Positions 32,413 to 42,691 are shown, counted from the first letter of the stretch. The stretch: DNA of 64,000 nucleotides from Coenobita brevimanus (GCA_032717465.1 CM064715.1:37645104-37709103), one strand, 5' to 3'. Numbers and translations are program-made. The notes: a model not told the origin generated them from the sequence alone.

Positions 32413-34013
32413 AATACCATAGTGCCCCCGACAATGGGGCAAGCAAGATACAGCCCAGTATGCCCGGGAACGTGCCGACACCCCCACACGGACCCCATGG
32501 GGTAGCCACCACCAGTCGGAACAACCCCCAGCAACAACAGCATATGTCAGCCCGGGCCGTGCGCCCCTATGTCACGCAGCCACCACGCTGTCGCCGTCGT
32601 AGGAGAAGGACACTACCTTCATGGAGTGGGATTGTTGAACCAGCTAGGGGTGGAGTTGTTCTAGACACTCCAGATGGCGCCCCTCCTCGTGAGACGGCCT
32701 ATTGTCGCTCCTGCCCTCGTGAGACGGCCTATTGTCGCTCCGAAAGTGTCCCGTTAGAGACGGCCTATTGTCGTTCCTACCCTCGTGAGACGGCCTATTG
32801 TCGCTCCCGCCCTCGTGAGACGGCCTATTGTCGCTCCGAAAGTGTCCCATCAGAGACGGCCTATTGTCGTTCCCACCCTCATGAGACAGCCTATTGTCGC
32901 TCTGAAAGTGTCCAAGTAGAGACGGCCTATTGTCGCTCCCCTCCTCGTGAGACGGCCTATTGTCACTCCGAAAGTGTCCTGGTAGAGACGGCCTATTGTT
33001 GCTCCCCTCCTCGTGAGATGGCCTACTGTTGCTCCGAAAATGTCTCGGTAGAGACGGCCTATTGTCGCTCCCCTCCTCGTGAGAAGGACTATTGTCGCTC
33101 CGAAGGTGCCCCGGTAGAGACGGCCTATTGTCACTCCGAAGGTGCCCCGGTAGAGACGGCCTATTGTCGCTCCGAAGGTGCCCTGGTAGAGACGGCCTAT
33201 TGTCGCTCTCACCCTCGTGAGATGGCCTATTGTCGCTCCGAAAGTGTCCTGGTAGAGACGGCCTATTGTCGCTCCTCTCCTCATGAGATGGCCTATTGTT
33301 GCTCCGAAGGTGCCCTGGTAGAGATGGCCTATTGTCGCTCCCCTCCTCGTGAGACAGCCTATTGTCACTCCGAAGGTGCCCTGGTAGAGACGGCCTATTG
33401 TCGCTCCCCTCCTCGTGAGACAGCCTATTGTCGCTCTGAAGGTGCCCTGGTAGAGATGGCCTATCGTCGCTCCCGCCCTCGTGAGACAGCCCACTGTTGC
33501 TCCGAAGGTGCATGGAAAGTGGCAAGGAGCGAGACGTCACCCTGGCAGGAGACAAGAGCCCAGGCCTCCCGTACCAGAGTGGCCCAGACAGGCCTCACAG
33601 CCTCCCCTGGCCTCCGCTCCCTACGCCTGGCTCTGGAACAGACGCACCTGATGGGCCCCAGCGTAAGCCGATGCCACAGCCCTCCTCTGTCGGCGCCCCT
33701 AGACGCTGGAGACCGCAGTCTGCAGTCTCTCTCGATCCTCCCCAGGACACCCGGGCGCGATCTCCATACACCCCCACGACGACGTAAGGCTCCCACCTCC
33801 GGCCGAGACTTACACCAGAAGTTCCTGGAGCTATTCGGCCCCAGTCCCGAGGGCCATACCCCTGAGCCCAGCCCGGAAGCCACGGGTAGCCCAGGACGCG
33901 AGAAGACGCCCCTACGAGTTGTCCCGTGCCCTCTTGGCACGCCTCCCCTTGGCGGTGCCCCTAGCCCGGCAGGATTGCCGACGGCGTGTTCCCGCCCCTG
34001 CCCCCCACGATGA
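32370..34013 (+). CDS. 547-codon ORF in the solo LTR, built on 25 E-T-A-Y-C-R-S repeats
   Basis: I do not recognise this protein. The first ATG (32370) lies slightly outside the presumed LTR; in-LTR starts are possible (for example 32400). Residues about 1-105 are Pro/Gln-rich with a basic run, R-C-R-R-R-R-R-R, which could be a nuclear signal. Residues about 108-380 are 25 imperfect repeats with core E-T-A-Y-C-R-S. They alternate between 10-residue units (spacer x-P-R) and 12-residue units (spacer E-S-V-x or E-G-A-x). The tail is Pro/Arg-rich and contains L-E-L-F-G-P-S, conserved in the 5' LTR at 54605-56968. No domain, signal peptide or membrane segment is visible. The frame may be open only because the repeats are multiples of three. 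Confidence 0.45.
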   Translation: MRDLQSSAPKMETEEYHSAPDNGASKIQPSMPGNVPTPPHGPHGVATTSRNNPQQQQHMSARAVRPYVTQPPRCRRRRRRTLPSWSGIVEPARGGVVLDTPDGAPPRETAYCRSCPRETAYCRSESVPLETAYCRSYPRETAYCRSRPRETAYCRSESVPSETAYCRSHPHETAYCRSESVQVETAYCRSPPRETAYCHSESVLVETAYCCSPPREMAYCCSENVSVETAYCRSPPREKDYCRSEGAPVETAYCHSEGAPVETAYCRSEGALVETAYCRSHPREMAYCRSESVLVETAYCRSSPHEMAYCCSEGALVEMAYCRSPPRETAYCHSEGALVETAYCRSPPRETAYCRSEGALVEMAYRRSRPRETAHCCSEGAWKVARSETSPWQETRAQASRTRVAQTGLTASPGLRSLRLALEQTHLMGPSVSRCHSPPLSAPLDAGDRSLQSLSILPRTPGRDLHTPPRRRKAPTSGRDLHQKFLELFGPSPEGHTPEPSPEATGSPGREKTPLRVVPCPLGTPPLGGAPSPAGLPTACSRPCPPR

Positions 34014-34848
34014 ATACGTGTGATGGTGCCCAGAAACAGTGCAAGCGGTTTAGGTTAAGTGTGACTGCCTAGTGGAGTATCGTGCAGTGACTTAATATAG
34101 TGAATATCGGGGCAAGTAAGATCACAGTGAGAGAATAAAGGACGAGTGTGAGAACCAAGATCTGATGAACTATATTTATGAGTGACGTCCCTTATATACA
34201 ATTAGTAAGACTGTGCCGCCTGGAAATTCCTCCGTAGGACTACACCCCTACTACGTGAGCTCTAAAGAAGTAATACGAGAAAGTGTTAGTGATATTCCCC
34301 CACTCCCGCTACCCGTAAATCCTGTACGACATTCCCTCGTCCCAGTATCTAGTGTAAGTGTAAACCAAGAATAGAATCAATTACCAAAGTCCCTTTGCTA
34401 TTGGAAAACGTGTAATCATCATTGTTAATTCTTGCCTCGCTCCAGTATTACCATAACTCCCTCCTAGCCGTCACAGTCACTCCCCGCACCCCCCCCTTTT
34501 TCTCCCCCCCCTTTGTGAGACTCGCTCCCCGCGCCTCACGCGCGCGCCTATATTCACTGTACCCTGAATACACTAGGTTTGATTAGTTGGCATTAATATC
34601 AGATAAGCAAGTATCCTGCGAGATACACATGTCCTAGATAAGGGTTTTATATTGCTATACATTATGTTGTAAGATCTGCTGATTTGTCCTGTGTCTGATT
34701 GTGGTAATATACGTGTAAAGCTTATTGCCTAGAGTTTTTGTGTCCTGCCTCTCTTTATTGCACTAAGCTCCGGTCTCGAAAGAGGACCCCGCTCCACGTT
34801 AGGTGTTTTAGGAACGAGAAGTCGAGCCTATTTACACCTAGCATTACA
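32418..34848 (+). mobile_element. Solo giant LTR (about 2.4 kb) of the repeat-ORF gypsy family
   Basis: Its right third (about 34600-34848) aligns with the end of the 5' LTR at 54605-56968. Shared, in order, are GTATCCTGCG, TACGTGTAA (ACACGTGTAA), TTTTTGTGTCCT, CCTCTCT, AGAG-CCCCGCT, GAAGTCGA and the last 15 bases ACACCTAGCATTACA. The middle carries a homologous repeat array, and the C-terminal coding part also matches (L-F-G-P-S, P-S-P-E, P-G-R-E). No retroelement interior adjoins it, so it is probably solo. AATAC at 32413-32417 and 34849-34853 may be the target duplication; the exact left edge is uncertain because CAGTGCCCCCAAAATGG occurs just upstream. Confidence 0.75.
32691..33510 (+). 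repeat. Coding-phase minisatellite, 25 units of 30 or 36 bp
   Basis: The core GAGACGGCCTATTGTCGCTC is joined by 9-10 bp or 15-16 bp spacers, so every unit is 30 or 36 bp and the frame is kept. The opposite strand is open through the array as well (S-D-N-R-P-S-H-E-E-G and related frames). Confidence 0.95.
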
Positions 34849-34958
34849 AATACCAATATTTAACTTTTTACATCTTTTATTTATTAAGCAGAGGGAATGT
34901 TTTTAATCTGTTTTATTTATAACAATAACAAAAAAACGCAGTACATAGTGTACTACAT

Positions 34959-35069
<111 letters not shown>

Positions 35070-35475
35070 TCACAAATTATATACGAAGGTCACACACGCA
35101 CGCTTACGTATCCATTGTCTGAGGTGTCAGAATGTTATGCACGAGACGTGAACCGACAGGTTGTGTGTACATTGTGCACGTGCACTCACAATCACTAATT
35201 TCTGGTCAGGGGTGCCCCCTTCCCTTTTTTTATGCAAGAAAGAAGGAACCAAAGGCTAGGGACCCGCAAACTGCTCCCTCCAAGAAGAAAAAAAAAAAAA
35301 CATGATAAAACAGAGCCAAATTCAAGATCCACTCATTTCGGGATGCCTGGACACACTGACTTTGAGAGACTGGAGATTGTAGGCAGTAGGAAAAACAGAC
35401 AAAGAGAGACAGTTACAGAGTTGACCTGTTACATACATGAAGGACTGGGTGTAGCAGTTAACTCTTGCATTATAG

Positions 35476-35769
35476 CAGCGGTTCTCAAACTTTTTAGTGT
35501 GTGACCCTATTTGGAATATTTCAAGAATTTGCGACCCACAGGGTAAAAGAGAGAGAGAGAGAGAGAGAGAGGTATATAGCTTATCGTAGTTATTATGAAT
35601 ATGTTAATAGTGTAGTTATCATGATATGCTAATAGTGTAATAAGGATAATTACAGTTTCAATTAAGTAAAAATACATTGAAAGCATTAGGCCTATTCTGT
35701 GTCCCTGCAACCCACCAAAATTGCTCTTGATCCACCTTTGGATCGAGACCCATAGTTTGAGAATAACTG
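35476..35769. mobile_element. hAT-type MITE in the LINE-A 3' region
   Basis: Ends CAGCGGTTCTCAAACT (left) and AGTTTGAGAATAACTG (right) are inverted repeats of the common CAG-GGTTCTCAAAC hAT type. The flanking 8-mers CATTATAG (35468-35475) and CATTAGAG (35770-35777) match at 7 of 8. Copy 1 of the LINE (near 6860) has the sequence without the insert, confirming it. The 294 bp element has a (GA)n run at 35551-35571 and no transposase. Confidence 0.9.
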
Positions 35770-36304
35770 CATTAGAGCGTTGGACAGAAAAGGGATGAGA
35801 GTTTGTTGCTAGAGGGGTGCTACGTGACTGCCGGGGTGGTGGAAGGATGCAAGCAGACAGTTCACAGGAGCAGCGACCATTGAAGTAGCCATAGACAAGT
35901 GATGAAGAAGGAACAGTGAGGCAAAGAGACAGAGGTTGAAGGGAGCCAGTAAGAGGAGGGTTAATAAGATGAAAAGCCATTGACTCAGCCCTGTTGAGAA
36001 AAGCTGTGTGTAGGAAGCCTTTCCACACAGAAGAATTGTACTCTGCACAGGGGTGAATAAAACCCGGGTATAAAATCAATAACTGTGCAGGGGTAAAGAA
36101 GGTACAGAGTTGGCTTAGCACACCCAATCTCTTGGAAGCAGATTTTACAAGAGAGGTAATATGTTCTTTCCAAGATAAATCCCGTGAGAATGAAGCTCCA
36201 ACTATGTTTAAAGATGATGCAGGATTGAACTGGATATTATTATACATTAGCCACTGACTCTGCCCTGTTGAGAAGATCTGTATGTGGGAAGCCTCTCCAC
36301 ACAT
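35507..36304 (-). pseudogene. LINE-A copy 2 C-terminal region
   Basis: The frame 36304 to about 35770 reads the part of ORF2 after the RT catalytic core. It contains N-P-A-S-S-L-N-I-V-G, W-K-E-H-I-T-S-L-V-K-S-A-S-K-R-L-G-V-L and A-E-Y-N-S-S-V-W, marks shared with copy 1. The last part of the frame (35769-35507) runs into the hAT MITE and is not LINE sequence. Confidence 0.8.
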
Positions 36305-36521
36305 GAAAGTTGTACTCTAAACAGGGGCGAATAAAACCCGTGTATAAAATCAACAACTATGCAGAGGTAAAGAAGGTACAGAGTTGGCTCAGCACACCCA
36401 ATCTCTTAAAAGCGGATTTTACAAGAGAGGTAATATGTTCTTTCCAAGATAAATCCCGTGAGAATGAAATCCCAAGTATGTTTACAGATGAGGCAGGATT
36501 GAGCTGGACATTATTAAACAT
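35974..36521 (-). repeat. Tandem duplication of about 274 bp in LINE-A copy 2
   Basis: The words GTACAGAGTTGGCT, CACACCCAATCTCTT and TTTACAAGAGAGGTAATATG recur with a 274 bp offset (for example TGGCT at 36111 and 36385). Units are roughly 35974-36247 and 36248-36521. Family A copy 1 has this part once. Confidence 0.9.
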
Positions 36522-37245
36522 TAGCGGGTAGTCCTGTGGAAGATTTTGTTGGGTTGCTAGACGTAAGAACCAAGTTTATGATGCATTAAAAACAACAACG
36601 TTATTTTTACCCCAATCAGAGATATAAGCCAAGTCAGAAATTTGGTGTGCCATAGCCTCATCCCTTATCTTCTGAAGTAACAGATGAGATGGACGCAGCG
36701 GGAAGTGACTGGAAAGGTGAAGGGTGGAGTCATCAGCAAATGAGTGGATAGGGTTAGACGTACAGCTTAGAAAGTCATTGATGAATAAAAGGAAAAGAGT
36801 TGGTGATAGGACAGAGCCCTGAGGAACACCAATACTAATAGCTCTAGGAGAAGAAATGTGGCCATCTACAACAACAGCTGCAGAACGGCCAGAAAGGAAG
36901 CTAGAGATGAAGGCACAGATAGAAGGATAGAAACCATAAGAGGGTAGTTTGGATATTAAAGATTTGTACCAGGCTCGACTGAAATCCTTTGAGATGTCAA
37001 GTGCAAAGACAAAGCTTTCGCCAATGTCCCGAAAGGAGGATGGCCAGGAGTCTGAAAGTTAGAAGAGAAGATCACCAGGGGAAAGTCCCTGGTAGAACCC
37101 ATACTGATCACCAGGGGAAAGTCCCTGGTAGAACCCATACTGACGATCAGAAAGAATGCTTTAATAGGAAAGAAGCTTTATATTTTTTTGTTAAGAATAT
37201 ATTCGAAAACTTATGAAATACAGGATATTAAAGCAATTGGGCGAT
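36522..37245 (-). pseudogene. LINE-A copy 2 reverse transcriptase core (broken)
   Basis: Collinear with copy 1 at about 8205-7500. Only short frames remain. A 36 bp direct duplication lies at 37072-37143. Confidence 0.7.
37072..37143. repeat. Perfect 36-bp tandem duplication
   Basis: Two exact copies of a unit beginning TCACCAGGGGAAAGTCCCTG; the unit itself contains the small palindrome CAGGGGAAAGTCCCTG. Confidence 0.97.
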
Positions 37246-39515
37246 AGTAGCACCAGTCGAACAGGGCAGTACTCCCGAGGTGGATGGCAACCAGGTGATA
37301 GGGAGAGCTGGAGCTCCCGTTTCACCAGCCCTCAGGACTTGATCCTGACCATCCCCCTTTGCTGAACATTTTCAGTGCTTTCATTTACACAGAGAGTAGG
37401 CCAGCATACTCTCTTAATACTACCTTCAACTGCCTACACTACACTACATGCACATAAGACATCACACCTCTATTCCACTCTCTTAGCAATGGCTGCTGCA
37501 ATTTTACTTTCAAAAGAGGTGGTACTTAGGATTGCCACCACCGGCAGGGTAGGGCAGGCGGCACAGGGTCCTACCAGTCGCCATCAAGCGACTGTGCCAG
37601 CAGCGACTAGTGCGATTTCAGTCCTTGCTCGTCAGCGAAGTGAAAATGCCTCCTTATTCTTCACCAACATCTGTGGGCTTAATACCAACCTAAATTCAGT
37701 CCATTTTTTCCTACAGTCCATATCCCCTCTGGCCTTATTCCTCACAGAACCACAAATCTCACCGTCTACTGAAATATCCCCATATTGTTTTCCTGGTTAC
37801 AATCTCCTCACAAACTTTCGTAATAAGGGTGGCACCTGTTGTTATATCAAATCCCAATATGCAGTTGACACCATTTTAAACTTCACTTCACGAGGCTTTG
37901 ATTACTCACTGTATAAACTAAACTATCAAAATATCACCAAATATATCTGTGTAGTTTATTGCTCACCCATTGCTTCTTCTGAACCCAGTGTATTTGATTC
38001 TATTTCCACACAGTTGAGTAATCTTAATCTTGCCCTTAACACCGAAATTACCATCTTGGGTGATTTTAACATACATAATGTTGAATGGTTATTGCACTCT
38101 GCCAGGACTGACGATGCTGGTCTAGAGTGCGAGCTGTTTGCAGAATCGTTTAATCTCACGCAACTGGTAAAGCAACCAACCAGAATACCAGATAATCCTG
38201 ACCATAATCCCCATCCTTTGGATCTGTTCCTGACAAATAATCCAGATCAGTACAGGATGGAGGTATTGTCTCTACTTGGATCCTCTGACCACAATCTCAT
38301 CAAAGCCCCATTACTTAGCCCCCCCAAACCTCCTCATTCTGAACCTGTCAGGGTGACCCAATGGCACTTTGATAGGGCAAACTGGGACGAATTTAGAAAT
38401 TATCTTGCTGACATTCCATGGCAGTCTTTCTTCTCTAGCAATGTCAGTTCTACCCAGTCCCACATTTGCGATTTAATACTAGCTGGTATGGATTTAGTCA
38501 TACCAAGTCAACAGTTCACTAAAAGATCGAACTCTCCAAAATGGTTTGATAGCAACTGTGCCAGAGCAACAGCCCAAAAGTCTTCAGCATATAACTATTA
38601 CTTGAAATCAAAAACATCTGAATCACTCTCAATTTAAAATTGCTAGAAACCATGCAAAAGCTGTAGTAAATCTTGCTAAATCAAACTTCCTTCAAAACCA
38701 AGCATCAAAACTACTTAACAACCCTAATGACAATAGAATATTCTGGTCAACTCTCAATTCTTTCAATAATAACTTTAACAAGTCATCATCCATTCCCCAC
38801 TAAAATCTCCAGATGGCAACATTACTAATGACCTGCGTGGGAAAGCAGATATCTTTGCCAGTACATTTGCCAGAAATTCTACCTTAGAGGAAGCCAGCCA
38901 GAATGTTCCAGCACTAGAACTTGCCTCTCCCGACATTGTTCCACTTAAGATACAGACAAAGTATGTGAAATCCATCCTAGACAATTTACCTACCAACAAA
39001 GCTCCAGGCCCAGATGGAATTCCACCAATCGTTTTGAAAAAGTGTTCCCCAGAACTTGCCTCTGTTCTTGCAAAATTATTCAGACTATGCTTACGTACTT
39101 CTTATTCCCTAATTCGTGGAAAGAAGCCAATACCCACCCAATTCCAAAGAAAGGAAGTTCCTCTGACCTCTCTGATTACAGACCAATAGTTGTTACATCT
39201 TGTCTTGGTAAGGTTTTTGATTAATAAGCACATAGTTAAACATCTTGAATCCAACAACTTAATTGGTCAGTCGAAGTTGCGTCCATGGTGCCACCTCTCC
39301 ATGCCTTCCCTCGTGCTACACGGGCAGCTGGCAGCACTCATAACTGGAATGTCACTCAGCCATACTGCAGAACTTCTGCCTGTAAGAATTCTTTCATTTC
39401 CCGAACGGCGTCTCTCTGGAACTCCCTTCCCCAGAGTTGTTTCCCTCCAGACTTCAACCTACTGTTGTTCAAGTCTAACTGTTACAGATATTTTATGAAC
39501 AGTGGACACCAGTAA
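37246..39515 (+). mobile_element. LINE family A copy 3, internally deleted, inserted in copy 2
   Basis: The 5' UTR (37246-37488) matches that of copy 1 in opposite orientation (CAGGGCAGTACTCCC, GCTGAAC, AGAGTAGGCCAGCAT). The coding part is good to the start of the RT, then jumps near 39265 to the last codons of ORF2 (F-I-S-R-T-A-S-L-W-N-S-L-P), so most of the RT is deleted. The RTE-like LINE follows directly. The short TTCCTTCCTCTG plus A14 at 42727-42764 may be this copy's original 3' UTR and poly(A) tail, displaced by the RTE insertion. Confidence 0.82.
37489..38637 (+). pseudogene. LINE-A ORF2 N-terminus with intact endonuclease domain
   Basis: The ATG at 37489 is in frame with a 383-codon reading; the open frame extends further up without ATG. 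The APE-like endonuclease starts near F-F-T-N-I-C-G-L-N-T-N. It includes F-L-T-E-P-Q-I-S (catalytic Glu), I-T-I-L-G-D-F-N-I-H (Asp/Asn pair) and L-G-S-S-D-H-N-L-I (S-D-H box), all conserved. The frame ends at 38637 inside the linker. Later pieces in other frames (38950-39230) begin the RT: K-A-P-G-P-D-G-I-P and W-K-E-A-N-T-H-P-I-P-K-K-G. The endonuclease nicks target DNA for LINE insertion. The rest of the protein is lost to frameshifts and the RT deletion. Confidence 0.85.
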
Positions 39516-39841
39516 TCTGGTCCATGGATTTGGGGGTAGGGGGGTTTCAAGAATACTCCCCCAGTATCCCTGCTTGTCGTACGAGGCGACTAAAAGGGTT
39601 GGTGGTGGGTTAGTGCCCCACCCCGTAAAAAGAACTAACTAAAAAAGCGAATAAAGCGCCTCGGACCCGGACGGACCATACGTTGACGACTAAGGAACGG
39701 ACAAAGGACATTCTTAGGGTGGGAACATGGAATGTGAGAGGAGTGAATGATGAAGTGAAAGAGAGAGAGATTGTTCAGGTGCTTGAGGAAGCAAAAGTGG
39801 ATATATGTGGATTGACTGAAACTAAATAACAAGGTGAAAGG

Positions 39842-42691
39842 GTGAGAGAATGGGAATATGGTGTAGGTATATGTGCGGGAGTCAGTGAGAATGAGAGGGC
39901 AAGAGAGGGAGTATGTCTGATGATAAGCAAGAAGTGGAAGGAGAATATAAGAGAGTATGGAACAGTGGGTGCAAGGATTGTATGGGTGAGGATGAAAGTA
40001 GGTATACAAGCATGGGCGATTGTATGTGTGTATGCTCCAACAGAGGATCGAGTGGCAAGAGTGAAAGATGAGTTTTGGGCGAGAGTAGAAGCATGTATGG
40101 ACAAGTTTGAGAGGAGCGAGAGAGTGCTGTTGATTGGAGACATGAATGGCAAAGTTGGGAATATACTAGTGGATGGAGTGGTTGGTCAGTGGGGTGTGCC
40201 AGCTGAAGTAGATAGGAATGGTAGTGCTTTGGTGGACATCTGTGCTTGTAAGGGGTTGGCAATAGCCAACACCTACTTTCGTCATAAGATGATCCACCGG
40301 TATACATGGAGAGTAATGAGGAGGATGGATGGTGAACTTGTTGAACGAAAGGCAATGATAGACTACGTGTGTGTGGATGAGCGAATGAGAAGACAAGTGT
40401 TGGATGCAAGAGTGTGGAGAGGGTGGGGGAATGGAGTCTCAGACCATCACTTAGTGATGGCCAAGGTAAAGATGCAAAGAAAGTGGTTGAGGAGGCGAAG
40501 GGGAAGACAGGAGGAAGCAGCTCCTGTGAGAAGAGTGGAGAAATTGCAAGATAGTGAGAAAATGACAGAGTATAAGAGCATAGTGGAAGAAAGATTGGGA
40601 AGGTATGAGCTAGAGCAGATGGAAGGGGTGGAAGACATATGTAAGATATTCATGGAAGAGATAGGCGCAGCGTGTGAGGCAGTTTGTGGAGTGAGGAGGA
40701 GATGCAAGGGTGTGCAAGGGACAGCATGGTGGAATGATGAGGTGAAACGAGCTGTAGAACAAGAGAAGAAGGCATATGGTGAATGGTTGGCGAGTAGAGG
40801 TAGGGGAGAAGATGAGAGAGAGAAGAGAGAGATATATGTGAGCAGGAGAAGGGAGGTTAAGAGACTGGTGAAGGAGAGTAAGAAGAAAGTGGATGAAGAG
40901 TTTGGGAGGAATTTGAGTGTGAAATGGAGGGAGAGTAAGAAATTGTTTTGGAAGGAGGTAAAGAAAGTAAGGCAGTGTGAAAGGGGAAATAATAGGGGAG
41001 TGAAAGATAGGAATAATAGATTGTTGGTGGAGAAGAGAGAGAAATTGAGGAGATGGAAGGAGCACTTTGAGGATTTGTTGAATGTAGAGAGTGAGAGCAG
41101 TGTGAGTATAAGTGGTTGGGGAATGGCTGGGAGAAGAAGAGATGAGAGGAGGGAGGAAGAGATCAGTAGGGCGGAAGTAGTGGAAGCGATGAAGAAGATT
41201 AAGCTGGGAAAGGCCCCAGGAATTGATGGAGTGTGTGGTGAAATGCTTAGGTATGGGGGTGAGATTGTTGTGGAGTGGATATGGAGGTTGTGTAGATTGG
41301 CTTGGGAAGAGAGAAGGGTTCCAGAGGACTGGAAATCAGGTATAATTGTTCCTCTGTACAAAGGAAAAGGGGAGAGAGAAGTATGTGGTAACCATAGGGG
41401 TATTTGCCTTCTTAGTGTGACTGGTAAAATATATGGTAGAATACTCATTGATAGGGTTAGGCATATGACAGAGGAGCTAGTTGGAGAAGAACAAGGGGGA
41501 TTTAGGAAGGGAAAAGGGTGTGTAGATCAGATATTTGTTCTAAGATGTTTAGTGGAGAAGTATCTACAGAAGGGAAGAAAAGTGTATGCTGCCTTCATGG
41601 ACTTGGAGAAAGCTTATGACAGAATAGATAGGCAAGGTATGTGGAAGGTATTAAGAATATATGGAGTGGAGGGGAAATTGCTGAGTGCTGTGAAGAGTAT
41701 GTACAAGGGAGCTAGGGCTATGGTGCGAGTGGATGGTGAGCTGAGTGAGTTCTTTGATCTCAATGTGGGACTGAAACAGGGGTGTGTGATGTCTCCATGG
41801 CTGTTTAATATATATATGGATGGGGTTGTAAAGGAGGTGCAAGGTAGGGCAGTGGATGTGGGGCTGGCCCTAATGAATGAGGGTGAGATTTGGAAGCTTC
41901 CGGTGTTGCTGTTTGCTGATGATACAGTATTGTTGAGTGAAGATGAATGGGAGTTGCAAGGTTTGGTGAATGAATCTGGGACAGTGTGTAGGAGGAGGAA
42001 GCTGAAAGTTAATGTAAACAAAAGTAAAGTTATGGTGTTTGAGAGGAATGAAGTCACAGAGTGTGCAGTGAGGTTGGATGGTGAGGATATGGAGAATGTG
42101 AGTGCATTCAAGTACTTGGGTAGTGTGATGAGTAAGGATGGAACTTTGGGGGATGAAGTACGTGAAAGGGTACAGCAGGGAAGGAAGGTTGTTGGTACAC
42201 TGAAAGCAATGATGAGAAATAGGGAGGTGAGTATGGAAGTTAAGAAGTCACTGCATGATGGTATTGTGATCCCTACCCTGACATATGGAAGCGAGGCATG
42301 GACCTTGCAAGAGGGGAACAAGTCAAGAGTGAGAGCAGTGGAAATGAGTTACTTGAGAGGAGCATGTGGAGTGACGTGGAGGGACAGGTTGATGAATGAA
42401 GAAGTGAAGGAACATTGTGGGGTAGATGTGGATGTGGTTGAGAAGATTAGGAGAAATACACTGAGGTGGTTTGGACATGTGGAGAGAACGGAAAATGAAA
42501 GACTGACTAAGAGGGTGTATGTAGGTGAGGTGGAGGGAGGGAGAGGGAGGGGTAGACCGAGGATGAGGTGGAGGGATGGAGTCGAGAGGTATATGAGGGA
42601 GGGGGGGGTGAGTTGGGGGGAGGGTAGTCAAATGGTGGGTGACAGAGTGACTTGGAGGCGTTTTGTCTGCGGCCACCCTTTGCGGGATTAG
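39842..42691 (+). CDS. RTE-like ORF2: endonuclease and reverse transcriptase, 949 codons open
   Basis: All RT marks are intact: K-A-P-G-I-D-G-V, A-A-F-M-D-L-E-K-A-Y-D-R-I (motif A, about residue 584), L-K-Q-G-C-V-M-S-P-W (about 645) and L-L-F-A-D-D-T-V-L (about 690). The endonuclease S-D-H-H box is near residue 200. The C-terminus has Y-G-S-E-A-W-T-L and a basic R-G-R-G-R-P-R-M-R-W-R segment. The protein probably begins further up, because the same frame upstream encodes G-T-W-N-V-R-G (39722) and L-T-E-T-K with the catalytic Glu, cut off by a TAA at 39827-39829. Translation from 39842 would keep RT but lose the endonuclease N-terminus. The long antisense frames over this gene are shadows. Confidence 0.92.
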   Translation: MREWEYGVGICAGVSENERAREGVCLMISKKWKENIREYGTVGARIVWVRMKVGIQAWAIVCVYAPTEDRVARVKDEFWARVEACMDKFERSERVLLIGDMNGKVGNILVDGVVGQWGVPAEVDRNGSALVDICACKGLAIANTYFRHKMIHRYTWRVMRRMDGELVERKAMIDYVCVDERMRRQVLDARVWRGWGNGVSDHHLVMAKVKMQRKWLRRRRGRQEEAAPVRRVEKLQDSEKMTEYKSIVEERLGRYELEQMEGVEDICKIFMEEIGAACEAVCGVRRRCKGVQGTAWWNDEVKRAVEQEKKAYGEWLASRGRGEDEREKREIYVSRRREVKRLVKESKKKVDEEFGRNLSVKWRESKKLFWKEVKKVRQCERGNNRGVKDRNNRLLVEKREKLRRWKEHFEDLLNVESESSVSISGWGMAGRRRDERREEEISRAEVVEAMKKIKLGKAPGIDGVCGEMLRYGGEIVVEWIWRLCRLAWEERRVPEDWKSGIIVPLYKGKGEREVCGNHRGICLLSVTGKIYGRILIDRVRHMTEELVGEEQGGFRKGKGCVDQIFVLRCLVEKYLQKGRKVYAAFMDLEKAYDRIDRQGMWKVLRIYGVEGKLLSAVKSMYKGARAMVRVDGELSEFFDLNVGLKQGCVMSPWLFNIYMDGVVKEVQGRAVDVGLALMNEGEIWKLPVLLFADDTVLLSEDEWELQGLVNESGTVCRRRKLKVNVNKSKVMVFERNEVTECAVRLDGEDMENVSAFKYLGSVMSKDGTLGDEVRERVQQGRKVVGTLKAMMRNREVSMEVKKSLHDGIVIPTLTYGSEAWTLQEGNKSRVRAVEMSYLRGACGVTWRDRLMNEEVKEHCGVDVDVVEKIRRNTLRWFGHVERTENERLTKRVYVGEVEGGRGRGRPRMRWRDGVERYMREGGVSWGEGSQMVGDRVTWRRFVCGHPLRD

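Noticed and set aside
32691..33510. CRISPR-like look of short regular repeats
   Set aside because: Repeats are degenerate, spacers are few recurring types rather than unique, no cas genes, and the context is a eukaryotic LTR. The same applies to 54841-55680 and 63265-64000.
32644..33555. 303-codon minus-strand ORF as a separate gene
   Set aside because: It spans the 3n-unit array and has little sequence beyond it; openness follows from the repeat. Kept only as a finding about both-strand openness.
40447..41448. 333-codon minus-strand frame rich in Ser/Leu
   Set aside because: Exact antisense shadow of the RTE-like ORF2, whose purine-rich coding strand leaves the other strand open; no motif of its own.
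41614..42676. Other long minus-strand frames (235 and 117 codons)
   Set aside because: Antisense shadows of the RTE-like ORF2.
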